Below are positions 1 to 9,076 of a DNA stretch of 64,000 nt, piece after piece. The notes under the pieces are model-generated. The model worked only from the letters and a program-made list of their open reading frames with translations. It searched no databases and had not been told where the DNA came from. Location of the stretch: the NCBI GenBank assembly GCA_944392275.1, contig CALXWA010000002.1, forward strand, positions 124,001 to 188,000, in the 5' to 3' direction. Both the position numbers and the translations under genes were made by a program. Source of the DNA: an uncultured Alphaproteobacteria bacterium. Its GTDB lineage: Bacteria; Pseudomonadota; Alphaproteobacteria; RF32; CAG-239. The first letter of the stretch is position 1, and every line of letters begins with the position of its first letter.

Positions 1-600
1 GCTCAGCCACAGGAAAAATTCGGTAAACTTAAGACCCGTTAATCTCTTAGGTGAAATGGTCGAAAATTTTGCCAGTTTTTCCAAATTGGCACCTTGTGTC
101 CCTACGGCATGAATCACAACTTTTTTATTGTCTTGTGCTTTGCGGCATTTGGCGGCAATTTGCTCCCAATCATAATCGGTCGGCTCACCATCGCTAATCA
201 AAAAAATCCATGGACGCTTTGAGGTAATTCCGCAGCTATCATAAAGACATTTTTGTTCTTCAATTTTTTGTAAAGCTAATTCCATTGCTTTTCCCAAAGG
301 CGTTAAGCCTCCGGCTTCCATCACGGGAGCTTCAAAGTTCATCGCATCAACCCAATCCGATGAAATGACCGCCTCATCTTTTCCATAAGCTTTTATGATT
401 AAGAGTTGGACTCTGGAACTGGCATCAATATCTTCTTTTAACTCGCGTTCCAAAGCTTTCAATCCGGCATTGAGTTGTTTTATCGGTTCTCCTCTCATGG
501 AGCCGGAACAATCCAAAACCAAGACACAAGGTGTTCTTTCGTTAGCATTGTCTGCAAATTCCACATAGGGAATCATTTCATTATCGAAATTCTCGGACAT
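1..600 (-). CDS. VWA-domain protein (YegL/TerY-like), 3' end off the left edge
   Basis: The reading frame is open from an ATG at 600 to the window edge (200 codons) and is therefore partial. It encodes a von Willebrand factor A domain. The metal-ion-dependent adhesion site is visible as DCSGS (residues 30-34), followed by a conserved Thr in GGLTPLG and an Asp in LISDGEPTD. The N-terminal layout, with no signal peptide and a domain beginning about residue 24, matches cytoplasmic YegL/TerY-type VWA proteins, which often act with phosphatases or kinases in stress signalling. AGGAG lies about 8 nt before the ATG. The partner genes would lie to the left of the window, so the exact role is unknown. 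Confidence 0.85.
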   Translation of the reverse strand, partial: MSENFDNEMIPYVEFADNANERTPCVLVLDCSGSMRGEPIKQLNAGLKALERELKEDIDASSRVQLLIIKAYGKDEAVISSDWVDAMNFEAPVMEAGGLTPLGKAMELALQKIEEQKCLYDSCGITSKRPWIFLISDGEPTDYDWEQIAAKCRKAQDNKKVVIHAVGTQGANLEKLAKFSTISPKRLTGLKFTEFFLWLS

Positions 601-613
601 CTTTTATCTCCTA

Positions 614-736
614 TTATCGGGACGGATATGTATGAGGATACCCGCTTCCGACAACCGGCTCCGGTGCCGAAACTTTCCCGCAGGCACTTAAGCTCAAAAG
701 GATTAGCGCCGTTGTTAATATTAAAATATTTTTCAT
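614..736 (-). CDS. Mini-lipoprotein, 40 aa (LptM-like)
   Basis: This 40-codon gene has a typical lipoprotein signal: two Lys-free basic residues are replaced by a short MKN start, then a hydrophobic stretch, then the lipobox LSAC with Cys19. A short tail rich in Pro, Gly and Tyr follows (YPHTYPSR). AAGGA lies upstream of the ATG. In many alphaproteobacteria a tiny YP-rich lipoprotein lies between argH and lysA, with a TlpA-type thioredoxin divergent from argH. The divergent TlpA-like gene at 827 reproduces part of that layout. The role is probably a small outer-membrane lipoprotein of the LptM/YifL type. It is shorter than usual gene-calling cut-offs. Confidence 0.72.
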   Translation of the reverse strand: MKNILILTTALILLSLSACGKVSAPEPVVGSGYPHTYPSR

Positions 737-826
737 ATACTTTTCCTTTACTTCTTGCCAACTATATTATAACAATACTTAATCAGGGTTAAGTAAAAAT
801 TAAGTTATACAGAGAATCGAGCCGCG

Positions 827-1366
827 ATGATAAAAAAAATCTTTTACCTCTTGTTTTTATGTCTTCTTTTTGTAAAAACCGCTACGGCAAAAAGCGGACT
901 TAATCTTTATCCCTACCCACAAAAAGTTCCGCAAACCGAAATTTTTAACCAATACGGCGAAAAAGTGAATTTGGAGAATTTTAAGGGTAATTTTGTGATT
1001 ATTGTTTTTTGGTCCAGATACTGTGCTCCATGCATAAAAGAACTGGATAATTTGAATAATTTCAGCAACCTTACCAAAGATAAAGGGATTAAGGTTATGA
1101 TTGTTTCCCGCTTGGAAGAGTGGAAAAACATTGATGAATTGCGAAAATTCTTAAAGCGTTTTAAGGCCGAAGATATTGATTTTTATCTCGATTCCGGTTC
1201 TAAACTCACAAATGATTTTGGAATAAACGCCTATCCGCATACCGTCTTGTTAAATAAAAATGCTCAAGAAATCGGAAGAATCCGCGGAGCTGTTGTATGG
1301 GACGACGAAGACGTTATTGAATATATTTATAAAATTAAGGCCAAAAGTAATCGAGGTTTAAAATAA
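827..1366 (+). CDS. TlpA/ResA-like thioredoxin-fold protein
   Basis: This 179-aa protein has an N-terminal signal peptide or anchor (about residues 1-21) and a thioredoxin/AhpC-TSA fold. The redox motif is CAPC at residues 66-69 in the context FWSRYCAPC, and a cis-Pro is visible in AYPHTV near residue 147. It is presumably a periplasmic thiol-disulfide oxidoreductase that reduces apocytochromes or envelope disulfides. The TAA stop overlaps the ATG of the next gene (TAATG), so the two are probably translationally coupled. Its position divergent from the small lipoprotein matches the alphaproteobacterial tlpA neighbourhood. The specific substrate cannot be deduced. Confidence 0.87.
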   Translation: MIKKIFYLLFLCLLFVKTATAKSGLNLYPYPQKVPQTEIFNQYGEKVNLENFKGNFVIIVFWSRYCAPCIKELDNLNNFSNLTKDKGIKVMIVSRLEEWKNIDELRKFLKRFKAEDIDFYLDSGSKLTNDFGINAYPHTVLLNKNAQEIGRIRGAVVWDDEDVIEYIYKIKAKSNRGLK

Positions 1367-1797
1367 TGGTTGAAAAAACTTATATTTCTTGGGAAAAATT
1401 TCATCAAGATACGAAAACTTTAGCTCAAAAAATTCAAGCTTATGGTACTTTTGATCGGATTGTTGCCGTTAGCCGCGGGGGGTTGATGCCAGCCGGAATT
1501 TTAGCCTATCTGTTAGATATTCGGAATTGTGAAACCATTAATATGTCCAGTTACGATGACGAGACTTACCGGTCTGATGAGGAGATTGAAATTTCTTGTC
1601 ATATTACCAATGCTGATGAACATACTTTAATTATTGATGATTTGGCAGATTCCGGCAGAACCTTTAATCTTTTGCGAAAAATCTTCCCTAAAGCGGTTTT
1701 TGCCTGCGTTTATGCCAAACCTCACGGTAAAGAAAGTTGCGATCTTAATGCTTTGGATATTCCCGATAACTGGGTTGTTTTCCCTTGGGATATTTAA
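1366..1797 (+). CDS. gpt: Xanthine-guanine phosphoribosyltransferase
   Basis: This 143-aa type I phosphoribosyltransferase transfers ribose-5-phosphate from PRPP to xanthine, guanine or hypoxanthine (purine salvage, cytoplasmic or membrane-associated). SRGG at residues 36-39 and the PRPP loop DDLADSG at 91-97 are clear. The C-terminal FPWDI resembles the EQPWDM of E. coli Gpt, but the protein ends there and lacks Gpt's last ~9 residues. The start overlaps the stop of the TlpA-like gene. It is convergent with the ATPase gene that follows. Another purine PRTase specificity is possible, but the SSYD and PWD elements favour Gpt. Confidence 0.85.
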   Translation: MVEKTYISWEKFHQDTKTLAQKIQAYGTFDRIVAVSRGGLMPAGILAYLLDIRNCETINMSSYDDETYRSDEEIEISCHITNADEHTLIIDDLADSGRTFNLLRKIFPKAVFACVYAKPHGKESCDLNALDIPDNWVVFPWDI

Positions 1798-1810
1798 TTT
1801 ATAAAATTTC

Positions 1811-2776
1811 TTAATCAATATCCGGGAAAAGACTCATCCCTCGACTCATTCGGGTCATTTGTGTTTCAATTGATGTTGCCAAGTTAATCCTTCCGGCTTT
1901 AATAATTCCTCGGACTTGGTCCCCTTTGGTCGTGTCCGGATTGGCAAATAAAAAGCTGAGTTGCGGATGTTTCATTCCCGTTCCGACAAGGTTTTGGTGA
2001 ATTACGCCTAAAATTCCTCGTGACAACAGATCATACGCCAAATCTTCACTCATATTTGCCGCTGCCGCATATTTAACAATAGAGGTTATGGCATCGGTTA
2101 CATTGTTGGCATGGATAGTTGATAAAACCAAGTGCCCCGAAGTTGCGGCTCGCAAAACTTCACTGGCGGCGTCGGGGGTTCTTATCTCTCCAATCATAAT
2201 ATAACGCGGGCGAGACCGCAAAGCTTGTTTAATACTTTCCCCCCACCCATCATTAACCGGAACATTTTGCTTGCATAGCCCCAATCCTCCTCGCATTGAT
2301 TGATAAATTCCATCTAGCGGTTGTTCCGCCGGATCTTCAATCGTATAGGCAAAGCCCCCTTCGCGACTGAGATATTCTTTTAACAAAGATGAGATGGAGG
2401 TGGTTTTTCCAACCCCTGTCGGACCAGCCCACAAAATCAGCCCCGATGCGTTATTTAGTGTCATCAAATAATTGATTAAGGGTTGCGGAAAACCCAACAT
2501 GTTAAAGGGAGGTACTTTGGGCGGCATTTTCCGACAACAGTATTGCGGTCCGGTAATACTGGCCGATCTTTCAACACGATAAAGAATGTTATTATAGTTT
2601 ATGGAATAACTGGTATTGCCATCCTTATAACCTTCTTCCAAACATTGATAAAAAGCCTCAAAATCTTCCGGCTCAAACAGAGCAAGTCCGTTAATGGTCC
2701 GCCGATCCGGAATAAAAGCTTTTTTTTCCGGAGTAATATAAATATCTGAAAAAAGCGTCTCTGTTATTGTTGCCAT
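1811..2776 (-). CDS. PilT/VirB11/DotB-superfamily secretion-type ATPase, solitary
   Basis: This 321-aa protein is a hexameric secretion/pilus-type AAA ATPase of the GspE/PilT/VirB11 superfamily. It has a short PAS-like N-terminal domain, Walker A GPTGVGKTT (118-126), an Asp box (YTIEDPAEQ), Walker B with conserved Glu (IMIGEIRTP, about 193-201) and a His box (STIHANN, about 219-225). It lacks the long N-domain and the tetra-Cys zinc motif of GspE/PilB. The GHLVLSTIHANN segment looks intermediate between PilT/DotB and VirB11 types. No pilin, secretin, inner-membrane platform or T4SS core gene lies in the window, so its machine is unknown. It lies 12 bp downstream of the Lon-like gene and is probably co-transcribed with it. 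Confidence 0.8.
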   Translation of the reverse strand: MATITETLFSDIYITPEKKAFIPDRRTINGLALFEPEDFEAFYQCLEEGYKDGNTSYSINYNNILYRVERSASITGPQYCCRKMPPKVPPFNMLGFPQPLINYLMTLNNASGLILWAGPTGVGKTTSISSLLKEYLSREGGFAYTIEDPAEQPLDGIYQSMRGGLGLCKQNVPVNDGWGESIKQALRSRPRYIMIGEIRTPDAASEVLRAATSGHLVLSTIHANNVTDAITSIVKYAAAANMSEDLAYDLLSRGILGVIHQNLVGTGMKHPQLSFLFANPDTTKGDQVRGIIKAGRINLATSIETQMTRMSRGMSLFPDID

Positions 2777-2788
2777 GGATTTTCCTTT

Positions 2789-5230
2789 CTATCGCCCTAG
2801 GCAGCCATGTGTTTCTTTAGCATAGTGAGCATACTTTTTATAAAAAGATTCTAGACTCTTTTGAGCTTCATAATTAACGGTCCCTTTAGGATATTTACCG
2901 TTTTTGCCCATTTTTCCGGCCGGAATTCCGGTTAATATTTCAATACCATCATCTACCGTATCTATGGCATAGATATGGAAACGTCCTTCATCAACGGCAT
3001 TTAAAACATCTTCCCGAAGCATCAAATCTTTTACGTTTGTCCGAGGAATAATGACCCCTTGGTCACCCGTTAATCCACGATGATTACAAACATCAAAAAA
3101 GCCTTCTATTTTTTCGTTAACACCACCGATGGGTTGGATTTCTCCAAACTGATTGATGGAACCGGTTACTGCAATATTTTGCTTAATCGGAATATTGGTT
3201 AAGGCTGACATTAGGCAATAATACTCGGTGGAGGATGCACTATCTCCGTCAACACCTCCGTATGATTGTTCAAAAACAATGGAGGCACTTAAAGACAACG
3301 GAGATTCTTTGGCAAAGCGGTTGGCAATTAAACTTTGTAAAATTAAAACCCCTTTGGTATGAATTGGTCCACTCATCTCAATTTCACGTTCAATATCGAT
3401 AAATTCACCTTTACCGATACGGACCTGCGTCGTGATACGAGCCGGTTTGCCAAAGCTGGTTCGGGAAAAGTTGTAAACAACCAATCCGTTGATTTGTCCA
3501 ACTCTTTTTCCTTCAACATCAATTAATATCGTTCCGTTATCAATTTGCTCCAGCATCGCTTGTTTGATACGGTCACTCCGATAAATTTGAGCCTCTATGG
3601 CTTGTTCAATATGATTTTTACCTATTTGATTGGCTTTTGATTTCCGTGCCCAATAATCGGCTTCACGAATTAAATCCCCGATGGAGGCAATATGTGCCGT
3701 TAATTTTCGCGAATCTTCCGCCAAGCGTGACGAATATTCTATTACTTTGGCTACGGCCTGTTTGTTTAAGGAACGCAGGTGTTTTTTCTTGGAAAGAGAA
3801 CCGATTAATTTGGCATATTCAATTTCATTTTCCTCATTACGATCCATCAAAGTGCCAAAATCGGCTTCTACTTTAAAGAAGTCACCAAAATCAGGATCTC
3901 GTTCGCTCAAGATATCATATAACTCCTGATCTCCGGTTAAAATCACTTTAACCCGTAAGGGAATCGGTTCCGGATCAAGAGAAATAGTTGTAAAGGTCGT
4001 ATCTTCGCTCGGAGCTTCAATTTTTACTGTTTTAGAAGCCAAAGCTCGTTTTAAGGAATCCCACGCATAGGGTTGTAAGAGCATTTTACGAGCGTCCATT
4101 AATAAAAACCCGCCATTGGCTCGATGCAAGGCTCCGGCCTTAATTAAGGTAAAGTCGGTTAACAACGCACCATATTGTTGTATCCGTTCAACTTTACCGA
4201 CCAAATTTCCTTGTGTCGGGTGATCTAACAGAACAATCGGAGCTCCGGAATTTTTTTCGTTTTTAACAATCACATTGACTTTAAATTTGGCATATTTGTC
4301 TTCTTCGGGCTGTTTGATACGAGAAAACAAAGCGGAAAGAGCATCCGTACCACTTTCATCTCCGGATGTAGCTTTCTCTTGCTCGGGCAAAAACTCATCA
4401 ATATTGGTCGTGATATATTTTTGAATTTTTTTCAAGAAATCATTGGCTGCTTTGAAGCCTTTATACTTCGCATGCAAGGAATCAATCGGGTTCTTAACGG
4501 CAAGTTTTAAGAATTTTTCCCGTAACGTGTTAATTTCTTTTCTTTGCTTTTCTTCCCATTGCGGAAGGTTTTGTGCCGTATTTTCAATTTCCTCCTGCAT
4601 TTGGTTTAAGTCTTCAAGCAACTGTTTTTTCTCTTGCTCCGGTAATTCATCAAAAGCTTCCGGACTCAAGACTTCTCCGTTTTTGACCGGAGCAACAACC
4701 AATCCAACCGGCATATGCAACAAACTGACGCTTTTGCCTTTTGCTTTCTTTTGTAGAATTTTAACATATTCTTCTTTGTATTGCCGATATTTTTCATGAA
4801 TAATATTTAAACCGGCCTTGTATTCTTCATTATCAACAATACTGGGAATAGTGGTCGACAAGGTTTCTATTAACTTATCAATATCTTTAGCAAAATCAGA
4901 GGCTGTTCCGCAAGGAAAACGGACGGCTTGCGGTTTGTAGGGCTCTTCAAAATTATAGACATAAGCCCAATCATCTGGCGTTGGACGATTTTTTGCTTCT
5001 TGTTCCAAAACCCTTTTTACCAAACTGGTTTTTCCGGTCCCTTCCGGCCCAAGGCAAAAAAGATTGTAGCCTTTGGATTTAATATTAATTCCAATTTCTA
5101 CCGCACTGAGAGCTCGATCCTGCCCTAAAGCAGAAAGGCGTTCTTCCAGTTCGGCCGTACTGGAAAAAGTAAATTTTTTGGGATCACACTTGGTATAGAG
5201 TTCTTGAGAGCTGAGTTTAGAAATTGTCAT
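2789..5230 (-). CDS. Lon-family (S16) AAA+ protease, YcbZ/LonB-like
   Basis: This ~813-aa protein has an AAA ATPase region with Walker A GPEGTGKTS (61-69). A large helical insertion with Glu/Gln/Lys-rich segments follows (about 110-280). The C-terminal Lon protease domain has catalytic Ser664 in GDSASS and Lys707 in GGVNEKIEG, 43 residues apart as in Lon itself. The N-terminal LAN domain of classical LonA is absent, so it belongs to the AAA_32/Lon_C group that includes E. coli YcbZ. It probably degrades misfolded or regulatory cytoplasmic proteins. I chose the ATG at 5230 because AGGA lies about 9 nt upstream; an in-frame ATG at 5248 is less well placed. Confidence 0.88.
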   Translation of the reverse strand: MTISKLSSQELYTKCDPKKFTFSSTAELEERLSALGQDRALSAVEIGINIKSKGYNLFCLGPEGTGKTSLVKRVLEQEAKNRPTPDDWAYVYNFEEPYKPQAVRFPCGTASDFAKDIDKLIETLSTTIPSIVDNEEYKAGLNIIHEKYRQYKEEYVKILQKKAKGKSVSLLHMPVGLVVAPVKNGEVLSPEAFDELPEQEKKQLLEDLNQMQEEIENTAQNLPQWEEKQRKEINTLREKFLKLAVKNPIDSLHAKYKGFKAANDFLKKIQKYITTNIDEFLPEQEKATSGDESGTDALSALFSRIKQPEEDKYAKFKVNVIVKNEKNSGAPIVLLDHPTQGNLVGKVERIQQYGALLTDFTLIKAGALHRANGGFLLMDARKMLLQPYAWDSLKRALASKTVKIEAPSEDTTFTTISLDPEPIPLRVKVILTGDQELYDILSERDPDFGDFFKVEADFGTLMDRNEENEIEYAKLIGSLSKKKHLRSLNKQAVAKVIEYSSRLAEDSRKLTAHIASIGDLIREADYWARKSKANQIGKNHIEQAIEAQIYRSDRIKQAMLEQIDNGTILIDVEGKRVGQINGLVVYNFSRTSFGKPARITTQVRIGKGEFIDIEREIEMSGPIHTKGVLILQSLIANRFAKESPLSLSASIVFEQSYGGVDGDSASSTEYYCLMSALTNIPIKQNIAVTGSINQFGEIQPIGGVNEKIEGFFDVCNHRGLTGDQGVIIPRTNVKDLMLREDVLNAVDEGRFHIYAIDTVDDGIEILTGIPAGKMGKNGKYPKGTVNYEAQKSLESFYKKYAHYAKETHGCLGR

Positions 5231-5319
5231 AATAAAATTCCTACACATTAAGTTTATGATAAGTTATTTTTGATATTATACTAATAAACACTAACATTCT
5301 GTAAAGAAACGGGTCTTTT

Positions 5320-6792
5320 ATGAAATATTTTCATCTTATCCTTATCTTGTTTGTTTTTGCGGTGTCCGTATCTTTGTTGTTGTTTTTCTACTTCAAGATG
5401 CGGAAAGATTATTTGTTTAAATCGGCTGCTAAAAAAATTTTTGAAAAACAAAAATCCTTAAATCAGAAAACTTTTTTTTCATCGTATCTGTTATATGAAA
5501 TTATCAATGCCGTCTTATCTGTCTTTCCTTCTAAAAAGGTTCTAAACGCCTTGCTAAAAGGTAATTTTGATACGGTTTCCGCTTATTTGAAAAAACAAAA
5601 ACAGCCTATTCTTTCCTCTGGTCTTAAGGCTTTATTTTGCCCTCCAAAATATATAAAGACTTTTGAAAAATTCTATCTCCAATCTCCGAAAAATCCTTTG
5701 GTTTGTGAAATTTTAGCCTCTCTTTATTTGGTTTGTGAGCAAGAAGAGCAACTGAAAGATGTTCGTGAAAACTTAAATCTGTCCTTGGGTTTGCGAGATT
5801 ATTTTGACGGCTTATCTTTTTTACAAGAAGGGGATTTGCTTTCTGCTAGCTCCAATGCTAACAACGCCGTTCGTTTATTTCGGAAAAAACACTTTTTCTA
5901 TGAAGAAGCTAAAGCTTATTTTTTAATGGGGACAATCTATCGGGTTTGTGCCGTGGAGGATGTTTCCCAAATGATGTTTAATTCTGCCGAAAAAATCTTT
6001 ACGGCTTTAGGGGCCGATCATCAAGCGGCTGAGGTTTTCGGAAATTTAGGAATGTTAATGACAATGCAAAATCGTTTTGAAGAAGCCGATGATTTTTTTG
6101 ACAAGGCTCTGAATTTGTATCTTGCCTCTCACAACCTACAAGGAGAAGCCGAAATTTTAAACCAAAAAGCCCTGACCGCTTTAATCCAAAACAATTTTTT
6201 GCAAGCTGCCGCCTTTAGCAAACAAGCCTTATGTTTGCACAAAAAAAATAATTGCTCCTTAGGGCAAGCTCTTAGTTTGGAACTGTCCGGAAATGCACAA
6301 ATGGGTTTGGGAGATTTGCAAAAAGCGCTTTTCCTATCCCAGAAGGCACAAAAACTTTATCAAAAAGTACAAAATTTTTCGGCTTTGGCCGATGTTTTAT
6401 TTTTAGAGGCTCAATTGCAAAAAGAGTTAGGTAAAGATACGGATGCCGAGACTATTTTGCGAAATATTATTGACTTAACCAAAGAGCACCCTGTTTGTTT
6501 TCATAAAGCAAATGCCTATAGTTTGCTAGCACTTATCTATTTAGAAAGGGGAAACCTGAAACGTGCTAAAGGTCTTTTACAACAGTCTTTAGATTGTGAA
6601 CTGGACAACAACCGTACGGACGGCATTGCCATTGATTATACCAACATTGCTTTGATTGAGTTTCGTAAAGGGCAGAAAAAACAAGCTTCCGAAACACTTG
6701 CAAAAGCTTTACAATATGCCGAAACTTTCGGAGAAACCGACCTTTCTAAGAAAATTCGTGAGATTATTAGTAGTAAGAAAGTTCCATCATAA
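5320..6792 (+). CDS. Membrane-anchored TPR protein
   Basis: This 490-aa protein has one N-terminal transmembrane segment (about residues 5-25). The region from about residue 180 to the end is almost continuous helical repeats of TPR character, with patterns such as AAEVFGNLGML, EADDFFDKALNLY and ALSLELSGNAQ. No catalytic domain is recognisable. TPR arrays of this kind scaffold protein complexes, and the single N-terminal anchor could place it on either face of the inner membrane. It diverges from the Lon-like gene, and its 3' end overlaps the convergent EEP-like gene by 26 bp. The function is unknown. Confidence 0.75.
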   Translation: MKYFHLILILFVFAVSVSLLLFFYFKMRKDYLFKSAAKKIFEKQKSLNQKTFFSSYLLYEIINAVLSVFPSKKVLNALLKGNFDTVSAYLKKQKQPILSSGLKALFCPPKYIKTFEKFYLQSPKNPLVCEILASLYLVCEQEEQLKDVRENLNLSLGLRDYFDGLSFLQEGDLLSASSNANNAVRLFRKKHFFYEEAKAYFLMGTIYRVCAVEDVSQMMFNSAEKIFTALGADHQAAEVFGNLGMLMTMQNRFEEADDFFDKALNLYLASHNLQGEAEILNQKALTALIQNNFLQAAAFSKQALCLHKKNNCSLGQALSLELSGNAQMGLGDLQKALFLSQKAQKLYQKVQNFSALADVLFLEAQLQKELGKDTDAETILRNIIDLTKEHPVCFHKANAYSLLALIYLERGNLKRAKGLLQQSLDCELDNNRTDGIAIDYTNIALIEFRKGQKKQASETLAKALQYAETFGETDLSKKIREIISSKKVPS

Positions 6793-7537
6793 CAACCGGT
6801 TTTTCGGTATTGGTATTGTAACTGGTTTCTAAATCCGAAATCCCGATATTGTCAAACCCCAAGACATAAAAATCCGGAGCATGGAATAATGAGAAGCTGC
6901 TCGAATTACTAATCAAAACCATTCTATTTTTTACCTGAAGACCCGTCTTTTGTAAAAGTTCCTTCATAAGTTTACCCCAAGCCGGCTCACCAAAACGGCC
7001 GATAATCACAACAGGCTCATCTTGTTTAATGACAAAATCTTCCAGAGCTTGAAAGACTCGTGCTTCCGGTTTTGTAAAGTCAACATTGATTAAGGTATAA
7101 ACGTTGTTGTTTTTATCAATCGTTACAAAATCGGCTTTATTGGCATTTCCTAAATTAAAATGCCCTGAACGAAGAATGATTGCACTGTGGTTATTAATAT
7201 ACAACGGGTTAGATGCTTCATATCTAACGGACAAATGGTGATCCCCATCTACTTGACTACTAAGAAACACATTGGCATAGGAAGATATTTGAGTATAGTT
7301 GAGGATTAGAAGACAAAAAAATGTTACGACATAGCTTCCGCGACGCAAAAAAAGTGCAAATAAAAAGACTAAAACATTAAATAAATAAATTTGGTATAGA
7401 TAATTTTTTATCTCTCCAACAAACGGGATTTTGTCAAAGAAAAGTGTTAATGCTGCAAGAATTATCAAGATAATGCCTGAAATCTTTAAGACCAGACTTT
7501 CTCTTTCATATTTTTTTCTTTTACTAAAGTAACCCAT
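6767..7537 (-). CDS. Membrane protein with degenerate endonuclease/exonuclease/phosphatase (EEP) domain
   Basis: This 256-aa protein starts with three hydrophobic segments (about 16-35, 46-64 and 68-92). The C-terminal ~160 residues follow the outline of membrane-linked EEP proteins (YafD-like): a YTLINVDF strand, PVVIIGRFGEPAW (176-187) where active members have GDFN and PW, and a terminal EKPVVMMEL where active members have SDHRP. The catalytic Asp/Asn and the terminal Asp-His pair are therefore missing. If homologous, it is catalytically dead and probably a binding module. Its 3' end overlaps the TPR gene by 26 bp. The fold assignment is inference from pattern; an unrelated membrane protein remains possible. 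Confidence 0.6.
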   Translation of the reverse strand: MGYFSKRKKYERESLVLKISGIILIILAALTLFFDKIPFVGEIKNYLYQIYLFNVLVFLFALFLRRGSYVVTFFCLLILNYTQISSYANVFLSSQVDGDHHLSVRYEASNPLYINNHSAIILRSGHFNLGNANKADFVTIDKNNNVYTLINVDFTKPEARVFQALEDFVIKQDEPVVIIGRFGEPAWGKLMKELLQKTGLQVKNRMVLISNSSSFSLFHAPDFYVLGFDNIGISDLETSYNTNTEKPVVMMELSYY

Positions 7538-7560
7538 TTTTAATCTATTTTACTTAAAAT

Positions 7561-7589
7561 TTGACTGTTTTCTAACTTATCGTTATGAT
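7561..7589 (+). promoter_or_regulatory. Sigma-70 type promoter for the TPR/coiled-coil gene
   Basis: A TTGACT -35 box (7561-7566) and a TATGAT -10 box (7584-7589) are separated by exactly 17 nt. A transcript would begin about 7596, giving a leader of ~55 nt before the ATG at 7652. Confidence 0.65.
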
Positions 7590-7651
7590 TACCTTGTTGT
7601 ATATCATACTAGTGCTATATAAATAAATTGTAAATGGTCTGAAAGAAATTT

Positions 7652-9076
7652 ATGTTTGAAACGATGATAACTTTTTTTGCCAACGCAGAAATTATTACAA
7701 ATGTCTCTAACAGTATCGATATGCTGACCAATATGGTCGACGGCTATCTTTCCGGCGTTAACAACCTCCGAATTGCTTCGATTATGTTGATGTTGCTTGC
7801 TTTTATGATGTTTGTTTTTTTGGTTATTATCATCTACGTCAAATCTATCGTTTCCTTCTTAAAAAGCGACAATTCTTCTTCCGATACCTCTTCCGATGAG
7901 GAAATTTTTACCAATGAAGATGAAGAAGAACTCAAAAGAATTCTGCAAGAACAAGAAAGAGAAAATGAACTAGAAAAAGAACTGCAGAAAGAACTGGAAC
8001 TCTCCCGTATTAAGAAAGAAGAAATCGACCAACAAAAAGAATCTGCAAAAAGAGAGTCACAAAATCTTGAAAACGAAAAAGTTGTTTCTCCGCTGCAAAA
8101 ACAAGAGGAACTCTCCAGCCCAGAAAAAGAAGCCCTCAAGGACCAAGAACATTCCGCCCATCGGGATAATGTTTTGGATTTTGACTGGAAAAAAGGTCAA
8201 AAAGTTGAGGCTCTGTCCTCCTCCCAATCAGACCTTCCGGCTTTTGGTGTCGAATCGCTGACTTATACGCAAACGCATAAAGAACTCTCTGAACTGATGG
8301 GCTTAATTATTGATATGATCGGACGAGGTGTTGATGATCTTAAAATTGCTCAAACCGTTATTTTTAGAAACCAAGGAAAAAGCTCTGAAAACGATGTCTT
8401 ACAGCTCATCGAATCCATTAAACAATTTATTAATTTATGCTTAGAAAATCATTTTGAACGCTTGCCTAATATTAAAGATCTGCCGTTAGAAAAAGAAGTT
8501 TTACTTCATTTAGCCCTTGGGGATCCGACCTTGGCTTTGAGTTTGTTAGAAAATTTGATGGATTATAATATTGATATGGCTCAGAAGACCCCTTCAAATA
8601 AGGATCTCTTATTTAATGAAATTTCTCAACAATCCTGCACTTTTGGCAATATCGCCTCAATTAACGATGTTCACTTAGCTACCGGAGCTTTTGAGCTGGC
8701 TTTAGAGTTAAATCCGCAAAATGTTTTGGCCTGGAGCCGGCTGGCCGATATGTACCATCGCAGCGGCAACAACAACCAAGCTATACAAGCTTATCAAAAG
8801 GTTTTGGACATGGCTGATGAAGAATTGCATCCGTTAGAAGTTGCCAATGCCAGCAAAATGCTTTCGCAATATCTCTATTCTCAAGGAAATAGTTTGCAGG
8901 CGGCAAAATTATATAATAACAGCAAACAATTTTATGATTCTCTTGGAATTAATCGTCGTTTGGATAAGCAGGAAATCGAAATTATTGAAATTATCGAATC
9001 GCACCAAAAAGACGAATTGCAAAAAACTATTGATAAGATTTTAAGCACAAAACAGTCTCTTGTTTATAATTTCTAG
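7652..9076 (+). CDS. Membrane protein with acidic coiled coil and C-terminal TPR domain
   Basis: This 474-aa protein has one long transmembrane segment (about 43-68). A Ser/Glu-rich linker, then a highly charged Glu/Lys/Gln coiled coil (about 85-160) and a helical C-terminal half follow. TPR-like repeats lie at about 335-440 (GAFELALELNPQNVLAWSR and AIQAYQKVLDMADEE). The arrangement recalls scaffold proteins such as FimV, though no LysM domain is present. A strong promoter lies directly upstream. The 3' end overlaps the convergent tsaB by 4 bp. The function is unknown; it may act with the other anchored TPR protein nearby, which is inference from proximity only. Confidence 0.75.
   Translation: MFETMITFFANAEIITNVSNSIDMLTNMVDGYLSGVNNLRIASIMLMLLAFMMFVFLVIIIYVKSIVSFLKSDNSSSDTSSDEEIFTNEDEEELKRILQEQERENELEKELQKELELSRIKKEEIDQQKESAKRESQNLENEKVVSPLQKQEELSSPEKEALKDQEHSAHRDNVLDFDWKKGQKVEALSSSQSDLPAFGVESLTYTQTHKELSELMGLIIDMIGRGVDDLKIAQTVIFRNQGKSSENDVLQLIESIKQFINLCLENHFERLPNIKDLPLEKEVLLHLALGDPTLALSLLENLMDYNIDMAQKTPSNKDLLFNEISQQSCTFGNIASINDVHLATGAFELALELNPQNVLAWSRLADMYHRSGNNNQAIQAYQKVLDMADEELHPLEVANASKMLSQYLYSQGNSLQAAKLYNNSKQFYDSLGINRRLDKQEIEIIEIIESHQKDELQKTIDKILSTKQSLVYNF

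Noticed and set aside
1811..2776. Part of a Dot/Icm or type IV pilus locus
   Set aside because: No other component of such a system is in the window.
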